Of a DNA stretch of 64,000 bases, positions 8,845-17,030 are shown in pieces. The notes under the pieces are model-generated. The model was not told where the DNA came from. It made no database searches and was given only the letters and a program-made list of their open reading frames with translations. The DNA is from UBA8529 sp964390565 (GTDB lineage Bacteria > Bacteroidota > Bacteroidia > Bacteroidales > Tenuifilaceae), in assembly GCA_964390565.1 (NCBI GenBank), contig CAYMII010000011.1, positions 1 to 64,000 on the forward strand, written 5' to 3'. The translations under genes were made by a program, and so were the position numbers. Position 1 is the stretch's first letter, and each line of letters opens with the position of its first letter.

Positions 8845-10302
8845 TTAAAGTTCCTTTCGTAAACGAGCAACAGGAATTCCAAGCTGTTCGCGATATTTAG
8901 CAACTGTACGACGGGCAATTGGGTAGCCTTTTTGTTGCAAAACTTCCATCAACTTCTCGTCAGTAATAGGCTTACGCTTATTCTCAACCTCAATACATTC
9001 CTGAAGTATCTTCTTAATTTCCTTGGTCGATACCTCTTCGCCCGCTTCGTTTTGCATTCCCTCGCTAAAGAAGAACTTGAGCGGGAATATCCCAAAATGG
9101 GTTTGTATATATTTACTATTTGCAACACGTGAAATGGTGGAAATGTCGAGCCCCGTTTTTTCGGCAATATCCTTTAATATCATGGGGCGAAGCTTTGTCT
9201 CATCGCCATCCTTAAAGAACTCGCGCTGATACTCAATTAATGCTTGCATGGTAGACATCAACGTATTCTGCCTTTGTTTTATTGCATCGATAAACCAACG
9301 AGCCGAGTCGATCTTTTGCTTTACAAATGTTAGTGCATCCTTATCCTGCTTCGATGCATTGCCTCTGTTATGCGAATAGGTTTCGATCATCTCTGAATAT
9401 TCGCGGCTGATACGAAGTTCAGGAACATTTCGTGAGTTGAGACTTAGCTGAAAATCGCCATCGACTAAATCGAGGATAAAATCGGGAATGATATGCTGAA
9501 TGGATAGATTTGTTGGATCTTGAAAAGATCCGCCAGGTTTTGGGTTCAGCTTTAATATTTCATCAACAGCCTCCTTAAGCTGCTCATCCTCCAAATCGAG
9601 TTTCGAGGCTATTTTATCGTAATGCTTACGAGTAAACTCATCGAAATGGTATTTCAATATTTTTCGAGCCAGAGCTACCTCAGGTACAGTTTGATCTTTT
9701 GCATTTATCTGAAGCAGTAAGCACTCTTGTAAATCACGTGCACCAACTCCTGCCGGATCAAAATCATGAATGATGTAAAGAAGCCGCTCTAGCTCGTCCT
9801 CATTCGTTTCGATACCCATTGAGAAAGCAATATCATCGGCAATGGCAGATAATTTGCGGCGCAAGTAGCCATCCTCATCGATGTTTCCTATGATATATTT
9901 TGCCAACTCTTGCTGTTTTTCAGTTAAAACCCGAAGGCCAAGCTGGCTCTCGAGATGCTCGTGAAACGAAACTCCAACTGAAAATGGGATATCCTCATGC
10001 TTATCATCTTTTGATGAATTATTAGCATTCAGACGATAGGATGGAATATCCTCGTCATTAAGGTAATCGTCGATGGTGAACTCATCATCATTTTTAGAGA
10101 TGTCATCCTCAGTAACCTCCTCTTCTTGCTGATCGTTGAGATCGTCGATCTCCTCTCCCTCCTCAAGGATAGGATTTTCCTCAAGCTCTTTTTTGATCCT
10201 CTGCTCAAGTAGCATGGTAGGTATCTCCAACAGCTTAATTACTTGAATTTGCTGTGGAGATAACTTTTGTAATAGCTTTTGTTGAAGCCTTTGCTTGAGC
10301 AT
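8845..10302 (-). CDS. rpoN: RNA polymerase sigma-54 factor
   Basis: 485 residues, the usual length. Residues 1-50 form the glutamine/leucine-rich region I that contacts activators, residues about 50-85 form the acidic region II, followed by the core-binding domain and a helix-turn-helix near residues 385-415. The RpoN box ARRTVAKYRE is at residues 463-472 and recognises the -24 element. It directs core polymerase to -24/-12 promoters and needs an AAA+ activator; one such activator is coded at 29925. It lies 13 bp downstream of asnS on the same strand, a probable operon. Identification is secure. Confidence 0.97.
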   Translation of the reverse strand: MLKQRLQQKLLQKLSPQQIQVIKLLEIPTMLLEQRIKKELEENPILEEGEEIDDLNDQQEEEVTEDDISKNDDEFTIDDYLNDEDIPSYRLNANNSSKDDKHEDIPFSVGVSFHEHLESQLGLRVLTEKQQELAKYIIGNIDEDGYLRRKLSAIADDIAFSMGIETNEDELERLLYIIHDFDPAGVGARDLQECLLLQINAKDQTVPEVALARKILKYHFDEFTRKHYDKIASKLDLEDEQLKEAVDEILKLNPKPGGSFQDPTNLSIQHIIPDFILDLVDGDFQLSLNSRNVPELRISREYSEMIETYSHNRGNASKQDKDALTFVKQKIDSARWFIDAIKQRQNTLMSTMQALIEYQREFFKDGDETKLRPMILKDIAEKTGLDISTISRVANSKYIQTHFGIFPLKFFFSEGMQNEAGEEVSTKEIKKILQECIEVENKRKPITDEKLMEVLQQKGYPIARRTVAKYREQLGIPVARLRKEL

Positions 10303-10315
10303 GAATTATATTATT

Positions 10316-11713
10316 CTAAAATTCACAGTTCTTAGGAGTACGTGGGAATGGAATCACATCACGGATGTTGCTCATTCCAGTAACGAAAAGCAATAAACGT
10401 TCGAAGCCTAGACCAAATCCGCTATGCGGAGCCGTTCCAAAGCGACGAGTATCTAAATACCACCACATATCCTTTTCGGGGATATGCATTTCATTAATAC
10501 GAGCAGTTAATTTCTCGAGGTTTTCCTCCCTTTGTGAACCACCAATGATTTCACCAATTTTTGGGAAAAGCACATCCATTGCGCGAACGGTTTTACCATC
10601 CTCGTTCTGCTTCATATAAAAAGCCTTAATGGCTTTTGGATAATCGGTAAGGATTACCGGCTTTTTGAAATGCTTCTCAACAAGGAAACGCTCGTGCTCT
10701 GCCTGTAAATCAGCGCCCCAGAATACAGGAAATTCCCATTTTTGATCAACTTTTTCAAGAATCTCAATGGCTTTTGTGTATGGTAGTCGCTCGAAACTAT
10801 TATCAACAACAAATTTTAGCCTATCGATAAGCTCGTTATCATACATTTTGCAAAGGAAATCCAAATCGTCAGCGCAATTATCGAGCGCATAGCGAATAAG
10901 GTATTTAAGGAAATCCTCGGCCAAATCCATGTTGTCTTTGATATCATAAAATGCCATCTCGGGTTCAATCATCCAGAACTCGGCAAGGTGACGAGGAGTG
11001 TTTGAGTTCTCGGCACGGAAGGTTGGTCCAAAGGTGTAAATCTCTGAAAGGGCCATCGCTGCTAACTCGCCCTCAAGTTGACCCGAAACGGTAAGGTTTG
11101 ATTCTTTGCCAAAGAAATCCTCTGCCCAATCTATCTTTCCATCCTCGGTACGTGGAAGGTTATTTACATCAAGAGTTGTTACCTTAAACATGGCTCCTGC
11201 TCCCTCAGCATCAGATGCGGTGATAATTGGTGTATGGATATAGAAAAAGCCTTTATCATTATAGTACTTATGAATGGCATAAGCCATTGCATGGCGAATA
11301 CGAAGCACTGCGCCAAAAGTATTGGTGCGTGGGCGAAGGTGGGCTATCTCACGTAAAAACTCCATGCTATGCCCCTTCTTCTGAAGAGGGTAAGTTGTTG
11401 CATCAGCAGCGCCATAAAGTTCAACGCTTGACGCCTGTATCTCAACCCTTTGACCAGAGCCCGGCGATTCAACCAATTTTCCAGTAACAGAAATACATGC
11501 TCCTGTATTTATTTCCTTTAAAAGATTTTCGTCGAAATTTAAAACATCAATTACAACCTGAATATTATTAATTGTTGAGCCATCGTTAAGTGCAATAAAT
11601 GCAACATTCTTATTTCCCCTGCGGGTACGAACCCAACCCTTTGCCACCACTTCGGAGCCAGCCTGCCCGTTTAAGAGCAACTCCTTGATCTTAACTCTTT
11701 TTTTGCTTTCCAT
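10316..11713 (-). CDS. asnS: Asparaginyl-tRNA synthetase
   Basis: 465 residues, as in E. coli AsnRS. The N-terminal OB fold (about residues 10-115) binds the tRNA anticodon; the class II catalytic core follows, with motif 2 around TFRAENSNTPRHLAEF and motif 3 as GFGLGFERLLLF near the C-terminus. It charges tRNA-Asn with asparagine using ATP in the cytoplasm. The start ATG at 11713 has a possible -7 box (TATTTTTG, minus strand, 11769-11776) upstream but no convincing -33 box. It is followed by rpoN. Confidence 0.97.
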   Translation of the reverse strand: MESKKRVKIKELLLNGQAGSEVVAKGWVRTRRGNKNVAFIALNDGSTINNIQVVIDVLNFDENLLKEINTGACISVTGKLVESPGSGQRVEIQASSVELYGAADATTYPLQKKGHSMEFLREIAHLRPRTNTFGAVLRIRHAMAYAIHKYYNDKGFFYIHTPIITASDAEGAGAMFKVTTLDVNNLPRTEDGKIDWAEDFFGKESNLTVSGQLEGELAAMALSEIYTFGPTFRAENSNTPRHLAEFWMIEPEMAFYDIKDNMDLAEDFLKYLIRYALDNCADDLDFLCKMYDNELIDRLKFVVDNSFERLPYTKAIEILEKVDQKWEFPVFWGADLQAEHERFLVEKHFKKPVILTDYPKAIKAFYMKQNEDGKTVRAMDVLFPKIGEIIGGSQREENLEKLTARINEMHIPEKDMWWYLDTRRFGTAPHSGFGLGFERLLLFVTGMSNIRDVIPFPRTPKNCEF

Positions 11714-11866
11714 CGTAAACGGTTTAAATTGATGTAATTTCCAGCTATTTAATTTGCTTTACTGCTTGCAAAAATAACATTTTTAAGGTCATTTTAACAT
11801 GATGAAAATATTTTTGGCAAAGATTTTGATTGAAGAACAATAACCTTTGTATTCATTGTTTTCTAC

Positions 11867-11910
11867 AAAAAAGAGTTCCGACCTAAATGGAGGGGTCGGA
11901 ACTCTTTTTT
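11867..11910. terminator. Strong bidirectional-type terminator
   Basis: A perfect 17-bp stem (AAAAAAGAGTTCCGACC paired with 11894-11910) has a 10-nt loop, with A and T runs on both sides. It overlaps the stop codon of the minus-strand gene ending at 11909 and so most likely ends that transcript upstream of asnS. Confidence 0.9.
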
Positions 11911-12919
11911 ATTTTTGATAATAACTCTGTAGCCGTTTTTTAAAGACTCGCTCATTTGCCTCGTTCACAGCCTTTACCATCTTCTCAATCTTTTGATGTC
12001 GAATATCTGATTCTTCCTTCGTAATTGAGCCCTGATCACGAAAAACGATATAGCCAATCTTATACCCTGAATTATCGAGCGTCATGGATACAGCTGCATT
12101 GTAATCATCAAAGATTATAACCGAAGGAAGGGTGTTAATATTATAACGAAGAATAGCCGTCTGAACCTTGCTCTGAATATACTGGATTTGATCCTTCCCA
12201 AGATATTTTGCACCTAGCATCAAACGTACAATATCTATTTGCGAAACAACCTGCTTCTTTTGCTCAACCCTATATTGCTCATATTGGTTTTGGTTGGTTT
12301 TATAGAATAAATCGATAAAAGATGCTGGGACTCCAGCTAAATCTTTTAAATCGTTATCGGCTTTTCGTTTTTGATACTCTTTCTTTGCAGCCTTTTGATC
12401 GTAAGGGATATATAAAGCCCATTTTCTTGTCCGCTTAAACGATTCGGTCATTGGTTTTGGCTTCCAATCCGAAACAGGACGTTTCATGATAGGATCGGTT
12501 AAGTAAAGCTGGTTCGATTCGAGGGTATAGATTAAGCAGTTTACAAAGTGAACATATCCTCCACCAAGAGCCTTGTGAAGGGCTGACCATAGCGTTTTGG
12601 GATCGCTTTTTTGAGCTGAATCAACTTTGTTTTCGTCGCCTCCACTTAACTTTTGATTTTTTAAATATTGGATAAACTCTCCATCTAATTTTACAGGATA
12701 GTAAGTGGTTGAATGATCGGTGGTATCAATAAAAAGGTTTTTACCAGTATGGTATAAGCCCCGAACATCAATCACATAGTTAGTATCATTGGCCAGCTTG
12801 ACGTGAAGGTTGTAATCGAGTCCCCATTTCATTTCCGAAATCTTTGGCTGTCCCGCATTTTGCGCGCTTGTTGTTGCAAGAGCAAACATGCATAACATTG
12901 ATATACAGACTCTTTTCAT
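11909..12919 (-). CDS. Secreted protein of unknown function
   Basis: 336 residues with a signal peptide (residues 1-19, ending TTSAQ). No catalytic motif is recognisable. The mature part is rich in lysine and tyrosine, with a helical, charged stretch at about residues 175-225 and the C-terminus. A single gene: a strong terminator follows and the cupin gene starts 69 bp upstream. The signal peptide and hydrophilic body point to the periplasm or outer surface; there is no sorting domain and no lipobox. I cannot assign a function. Confidence 0.75.
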   Translation of the reverse strand: MKRVCISMLCMFALATTSAQNAGQPKISEMKWGLDYNLHVKLANDTNYVIDVRGLYHTGKNLFIDTTDHSTTYYPVKLDGEFIQYLKNQKLSGGDENKVDSAQKSDPKTLWSALHKALGGGYVHFVNCLIYTLESNQLYLTDPIMKRPVSDWKPKPMTESFKRTRKWALYIPYDQKAAKKEYQKRKADNDLKDLAGVPASFIDLFYKTNQNQYEQYRVEQKKQVVSQIDIVRLMLGAKYLGKDQIQYIQSKVQTAILRYNINTLPSVIIFDDYNAAVSMTLDNSGYKIGYIVFRDQGSITKEESDIRHQKIEKMVKAVNEANERVFKKRLQSYYQK

Positions 12920-12988
12920 CGACTTAAAGATTTTGGTTTAAGCGTAAAATTAGGGAAAAAAGATGGCTCTTTAAAGTTATTCTAGATA

Positions 12989-13348
12989 TTAATCCCGGTG
13001 GACTGTATTTGGCGAAAATGCTGGAAGGCAAACGGCGATATACTCTGCTCCACCCTCGTATGGCGAGCTGTATTGTACCCACTCGTTTTTAGGTACAAGT
13101 ATTCCTTGCCCTTCAATAACATCAAAAGATTTGTTCCTTGTTCTTACATTAAGGGTTCCTTTTAGCACAACCGTGTACTCATTAAACTCGGGGCATTGAC
13201 CGGGTTCGACCCAGCCTGCGGGGCTTTTCATCTTTGCAATACTTACCTCAGAAGTTTCACTATTTACTCTTCCAAAATATTCCTCAATAATTTTTGGCTT
13301 ATTACCTGCAGCCTCAATTATCTGTGCCTTTTCAATAAGTTTTGCCAT
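12989..13348 (-). CDS. Small single-domain cupin protein
   Basis: 119 residues forming one cupin barrel: the first motif is blurred (ECP..NEYTVVLKGTLNVRTR) and the second reads VIEGQGILVPKNEWVQYSSP. The usual metal-binding histidines are largely absent, so it may bind a ligand rather than act as a metalloenzyme. No signal peptide, hence cytoplasmic. It is divergent from ubiX, and a 13-bp palindrome (13371-13383) lies between them. Substrate unknown. Confidence 0.8.
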   Translation of the reverse strand: MAKLIEKAQIIEAAGNKPKIIEEYFGRVNSETSEVSIAKMKSPAGWVEPGQCPEFNEYTVVLKGTLNVRTRNKSFDVIEGQGILVPKNEWVQYSSPYEGGAEYIAVCLPAFSPNTVHRD

Positions 13349-13370
13349 AAATTTTATTGTTTTTATCTCT

Positions 13371-13383
13371 CGCTAAATTAGCG
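13371..13383. promoter_or_regulatory. Palindrome between cupin and ubiX, possible operator
   Basis: CGCTAA-A-TTAGCG is a 6-1-6 perfect dyad just upstream of the cupin start (13348) in a divergent gap. It has the size of a dimeric repressor half-site pair. No protein is known to bind it; a hairpin or chance remains possible. Confidence 0.3.
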
Positions 13384-13448
13384 ATTGGTTTTATAAATGC
13401 GAAACAATTTGCAAAAACGAATGTTTCTCAATTGCCCATTAATTCGCA

Positions 13449-13456
13449 TATATTTG
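13449..13456 (+). promoter_or_regulatory. Possible -7 box of the ubiX promoter
   Basis: TATATTTG matches TAnnTTTG, 15 bp upstream of the ATG at 13472. A -33-like TTTC lies 21 bp upstream. If it is used, the transcript starts near 13463 and the upstream in-frame ATG at 13397 cannot be the start. Confidence 0.4.
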
Positions 13457-13471
13457 CAAAAAGGATTTATC

Positions 13472-14035
13472 ATGCCACGAAAAATAGTTGTAGCAGTTAC
13501 AGGTGCAAGCGGTTCGATATACGCAAAACATCTTCTTCATAAGCTGGCATCTCTAAAAAAAGAGATTGTTGAAGTATCGCTTATTTTCTCAGATAGCGGC
13601 AAAAAGGTTTGGGAATATGAGATTGGTAATTTAGATATACACTCAAATGTACAACTTTACTCTAATAATAATTACTTTGCCCCTGTTGCATCGGGTTCTG
13701 CTGGTTTCGAAAGTATGGTTATTATCCCATGTACAATGGGTACACTTGGTCGAATTGCTTCAGGTACAAGCGAAGATCTCATTTCGCGGGCAGCAGATGT
13801 AATGCTTAAGGAAAGAAGAAAACTGATTCTTGTAACTCGCGAAGCACCATTAAATTTAATTCATATCGAGAATATGAAGATGATTACCCTTGCTGGAGGA
13901 ATTATTTATCCTGCAAGCCCATCGTTCTATAGCAAGCCCAAAAGCAAGGAGGAGCTTGAACTTACCCTGGTGAATAGAGTTTTAGATATTCTTGGGTTTG
14001 AAAGCGAGATGTTTCGTTGGGGAGAAAAAGGTTAG
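13472..14035 (+). CDS. ubiX: Flavin prenyltransferase UbiX
   Basis: 187 residues from the ATG at 13472 (MPRKIVVAVTGASGSIYA), matching the usual UbiX length of about 190; an in-frame ATG at 13397 would add 25 untypical residues. Features of the family are the N-terminal TGASGS flavin-binding loop, VIIPCTMGTLGRIASG in the middle and EAPLNLIHIENM towards the end. UbiX joins dimethylallyl phosphate to FMN, giving the prenylated flavin used by UbiD decarboxylases. No UbiD gene is in the window. The 3' end overlaps the convergent ComF-type gene by 4 bp. Confidence 0.93.
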   Translation: MPRKIVVAVTGASGSIYAKHLLHKLASLKKEIVEVSLIFSDSGKKVWEYEIGNLDIHSNVQLYSNNNYFAPVASGSAGFESMVIIPCTMGTLGRIASGTSEDLISRAADVMLKERRKLILVTREAPLNLIHIENMKMITLAGGIIYPASPSFYSKPKSKEELELTLVNRVLDILGFESEMFRWGEKG

Positions 14036-14727
14036 AGCGATGTATAGGCTAGGGTCACAATGCTGACCTTTGCATCTTCGGCCTCAAGAACTGTGCTTGC
14101 GCATACCTCGAGCGTTGCTCCTGTGGTTACAATATCATCAACAATTAGCAGATGTTTTCCTTTGAACTGATCGGGGTTTTCTAAAGTAAAGGCCTTCGAA
14201 ACATTCTCTACCCTTTGGGTTCGAGTTTTTCGGGTTTGGGTTTCGGTATAACCACTACGAATAAGATTATCAGTAGAGATTGGAATTCCCATGCTATCGT
14301 TTAGCCCCTTTGCAATCTCCTCGGCTTGATTATATCCGCGTTGTTTAAATCGTTTTGGGTGAAGAGGCACAGGTACAATAAAATCGATGTTTTGATAGTC
14401 ACTAACCTTTTTGAGTTCAAGTCCAAACTCCCTGCCAAGCGCAAAGCCCACTTCTTTTTTGCCGTTGTACTTGAGCTGATGTAACAACTTTCTATAACCA
14501 CTTCCCTTAGCAAAAAAGAAAAAGGAGCAAGCATTTTGAACATATGCTCGCCCCCAAAATATTTTTGCAACTGGATTATCGGGTTTATGCCAGTACTTTG
14601 TACGAGGAAGATGGTAAAGGCATTTAATACAAATTACCGATTCACCCTCTGCAAGGTCGTCATGACAAACCATACAAAGGTTTGGATAAAATAGCCGGAT
14701 AAAATCGGTAAGTACCCGGATGTGCAT
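14032..14727 (-). CDS. ComF-family phosphoribosyltransferase
   Basis: 231 residues. The N-terminus has a small zinc-binding site (CMVCHDD...CIKC, residues about 18-36), then a PRTase domain with PVPLHPKRFKQRGYNQAEEIA and the PRPP loop LLIVDDIVTTGATLEVCA. This is the layout of ComFC/GntX proteins, which are linked to DNA uptake and handling of imported DNA; the substrate is not known. It lies 5 bp downstream of the DUF2147 gene and is convergent with ubiX, overlapping it by 4 bp. Confidence 0.9.
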   Translation of the reverse strand: MHIRVLTDFIRLFYPNLCMVCHDDLAEGESVICIKCLYHLPRTKYWHKPDNPVAKIFWGRAYVQNACSFFFFAKGSGYRKLLHQLKYNGKKEVGFALGREFGLELKKVSDYQNIDFIVPVPLHPKRFKQRGYNQAEEIAKGLNDSMGIPISTDNLIRSGYTETQTRKTRTQRVENVSKAFTLENPDQFKGKHLLIVDDIVTTGATLEVCASTVLEAEDAKVSIVTLAYTSL

Positions 14728-14732
14728 AAAAT

Positions 14733-15173
14733 TTAAATTTCTTTAGTCCAAACGACTTCTTTCCCGATCATCGAAAAACCAATATAACCCTTAACATGCA
14801 GTTTATTGATATCCTCTTCAAACCAAAGTAGGCATTTGTATGTTTTGCCCTCTTTAGGATCATAGATTCTACCATCCACCCACTCTTTATCCTCTTTGTT
14901 GTAAACAAAACCGGTAAGTATTGCTAATCCTAATGTTGGTCGAGATTGAAGCTTTACGTCAGGGTTTTTGTAATCAACCTTAGGCTTTCCATCGCGATTA
15001 GGTTCTTTAAGCCAAGTAATCTCACCGATGTATTTTCCATCATTACCTTTCCTAATAGTAACCTTTGAGTCGCCATACTGAGTTAGCCAAGTGCCAACAA
15101 CTTTATTCTCATCCTGAGCCGATGCCGACAACCAAAAGAAAAAGCAAATTGAAATAAAAAGTACTCTTCTCAT
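14733..15173 (-). CDS. Secreted DUF2147 protein
   Basis: 146 residues with a signal peptide ending LSASAQ (residue 19). The mature part starts VVGTWLTQYGDSKVTIRK and carries KDFVD-like core features of DUF2147 such as VDGRIYDPKEGKTYKCLL and LHVKGYIGFSMIGKEVVWT. This is a small beta-barrel, lipocalin-like exported domain of unknown role, common in Proteobacteria and Bacteroidota. It probably shares a transcript with the ComF-type gene 5 bp downstream. Confidence 0.85.
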   Translation of the reverse strand: MRRVLFISICFFFWLSASAQDENKVVGTWLTQYGDSKVTIRKGNDGKYIGEITWLKEPNRDGKPKVDYKNPDVKLQSRPTLGLAILTGFVYNKEDKEWVDGRIYDPKEGKTYKCLLWFEEDINKLHVKGYIGFSMIGKEVVWTKEI

Positions 15174-15273
15174 AATTTGAAATGTTAGGTTGGCAAGATA
15201 TGTTTTTTTGATAAATTAAACTACTGTTTAACTTAAATTTATAACTTCGATTTATATCAAAATTTGATGTAAC

Positions 15274-16035
15274 CTACTTTAATTCAACGATAAAACAATC
15301 GGGGTAAATTTTTGATGCCTTCTCTTTAAATGCCTCAGCGTCCTTTCGGGTTTCGAAAATACCAACAAATAAGCGATAAATCTTCTCATCATTTAAGGTG
15401 CTCACTTGAACCCGAATATCTTTCTTAAGCGAATTTTTTAAATCGTTAGCAATGCGAAGCATATTAACCAACTCCTTGTAACTTCCTATCTGAATAGTAA
15501 ATCCTTTGGGTTGAATTTGGTTAACCTTTAGCTCGTATAACTCATTTTCTATTGCTTGCGATTGGGTCGCCTGACTGACTTTGCTATTATCAGGCTGATT
15601 GACTGTTTGGTTATTGGGTTGAGTGGTTGATTGTGCTACGCTTGTTGTTGGATTAACATTTAACTTCGAAGGACCCTCAACGACTTCTAACTTCACTTTT
15701 GCTGTTCCTGTAAACCCAAGCTTTTCGGCTGCTGAACGGCTTAAGTCAATAATTCGATCAGGGACAAAAGGCCCTCGATCGTTTACCCTTACCACAACGC
15801 TTTGCTTGTTGCTAAGGTTTGTAACCTTAACTAATGTACCAAAAGGAAGATTTAAATGTGCGCAAGTAGCTTTACGAAAACTATAACTCTCTCCCGATGC
15901 GGTTGTTCTCCCCTCAAATTTTTCGGCATAAATAGATGCTATTCCCTCTTGGGTATAACCAACTTGCGAATACCCTTTTGAAAACAAAATACCGCAAATT
16001 AACACTACGAAGATAACTCGCATATTATTAATCAT
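15274..16035 (-). CDS. rlpA: RlpA-family septal lytic transglycosylase with SPOR domain
   Basis: 253 residues. A signal peptide (to about residue 24) is followed by a double-psi beta-barrel (GIASIYAEKFEGRTTASGE, CAHLNLPFGTLVKVTNL, VVRVNDRGPF), a low-complexity Asn/Gln/Thr linker (about residues 125-165) and a C-terminal SPOR domain (KGFTIQIGSYKE..., about residues 177-253) that binds glycan strands stripped of side chains at the septum. RlpA cleaves naked glycan. The catalytic histidine and aspartate (CAH, VNDRGPF) are present. The start could be the ATG at 16035 or at 16023 (MRVIF). No lipobox is evident, unlike E. coli RlpA. Confidence 0.9.
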   Translation of the reverse strand: MINNMRVIFVVLICGILFSKGYSQVGYTQEGIASIYAEKFEGRTTASGESYSFRKATCAHLNLPFGTLVKVTNLSNKQSVVVRVNDRGPFVPDRIIDLSRSAAEKLGFTGTAKVKLEVVEGPSKLNVNPTTSVAQSTTQPNNQTVNQPDNSKVSQATQSQAIENELYELKVNQIQPKGFTIQIGSYKELVNMLRIANDLKNSLKKDIRVQVSTLNDEKIYRLFVGIFETRKDAEAFKEKASKIYPDCFIVELK

Positions 16036-16707
16036 TTATTGATTTATTTCTTGCTTCCGCTTTTTATATAAATTACTCAAATTATACAAATAGCTTATAC
16101 TTACATTTTGCACTACTGCCTTTGATTGGTCTGGCATATCTTCATATGTATGCTTATATAAATCGCCATAGCCATACAAAATTCTAATATCGATCTGAAT
16201 TACACCCCATTTAAACTCTTTACTTATACCCCCACCACCAACCAAACCATAATCGAAGCGATTATCGCGAAGCATATCTAAACTATAGGATTTTAAAACC
16301 ATTGTACCCGTGGTGTCAACACCCTGCTTTGCATTAAGCAAATATGCAACATAGATACCCGCCTGACCATGTAGGTAAACCCCTGCTATATTGAAGCGTA
16401 CTTGTGTAAGAAATGGCAGTTCGATGTAGTTGCTAATTTGCCTTAACTTATAATCTTCTTGATATGGTTTATTATACCCGCGCTGGGTAAAGTTAATCTC
16501 AGCCTGTAACCCAAACCACTTTTGGTCGAAGTATTTTACAATTAATCCAAAATCGGGAGCGTTACCATAGAATGGTGTTGCCTTTATATTCGGCTTAAAA
16601 GAAACCGTTGATAACGGTGAATAGCCTGCCTTTACGCCAATAAAGAGCTGAGCCCAGCTAAAAGCAGGAATAAAAACAAGTAAGATTATGAGACTGCGTT
16701 TTATCAT
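16036..16707 (-). CDS. Outer-membrane beta-barrel protein
   Basis: 223 residues from the ATG at 16707 (MIKRSLIILLVFIPAFSWAQ), which gives a clean signal peptide; the longer frame from 16749 adds a charged N-terminus and overlaps the neighbouring gene. The mature part, LFIGVKAGYSPLSTVSF onward, has alternating strands, repeated aromatic residues and GLIVKYF, GLQAEINFTQRGY, GGGGISKEF segments typical of the PorT/outer-membrane barrel families in Bacteroidota. The role is unknown; PorT itself supports type IX secretion, but I cannot call this protein PorT. It directly precedes rlpA. Confidence 0.8.
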   Translation of the reverse strand: MIKRSLIILLVFIPAFSWAQLFIGVKAGYSPLSTVSFKPNIKATPFYGNAPDFGLIVKYFDQKWFGLQAEINFTQRGYNKPYQEDYKLRQISNYIELPFLTQVRFNIAGVYLHGQAGIYVAYLLNAKQGVDTTGTMVLKSYSLDMLRDNRFDYGLVGGGGISKEFKWGVIQIDIRILYGYGDLYKHTYEDMPDQSKAVVQNVSISYLYNLSNLYKKRKQEINQ

Positions 16708-16720
16708 ACATTTTTTGACT

Positions 16721-17029
16721 TTAATCTTTCCCCTCAAGTTTATCTTCAATTGATTTCACTTTTGAAGCCATTCTTCCGATTTTACCTTTTCTGATATCGA
16801 GATTCACTGAAACATAAACCCGCTCACAATCCTCCGCTAGAATTTCATAAGCCTCATTGATTAATGCTAGCGCCTCTGGCAATGTCTCCGTTTCAATGAG
16901 AGTACCCATTGATGTAAGCTGATTTGCATAGCCGGATCGGCGAATGTGTTTAATAATCTTCGATACATAAGGGCTTACGCTATCACCCTTATCGGTTGGA
17001 AACATGGCAAAGTTTAATATTACGGACAT
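16721..17029 (-). CDS. MTH1187/YqgV-family thiamine-binding protein
   Basis: 102 residues, the full length of this small ferredoxin-like family: MSVILNFAMFPTDKGDSVSPYVSKI, then SMGTLIETE and a C-terminal RKGKIGRMASKVKSIEDKL. Members form tetramers that bind thiamine in the cytoplasm and often sit near thiamine transport genes; none is seen here. It lies 1 bp from the lipoprotein gene upstream (ending at 17031) and is probably cotranscribed with it. Confidence 0.88.
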   Translation of the reverse strand: MSVILNFAMFPTDKGDSVSPYVSKIIKHIRRSGYANQLTSMGTLIETETLPEALALINEAYEILAEDCERVYVSVNLDIRKGKIGRMASKVKSIEDKLEGKD

Positions 17030-17030
17030 T

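Noticed and set aside
13397..13471. Upstream start of ubiX adding 25 residues
   Set aside because: The ATG at 13472 gives the family length and N-terminus; the extension covers promoter-like DNA.
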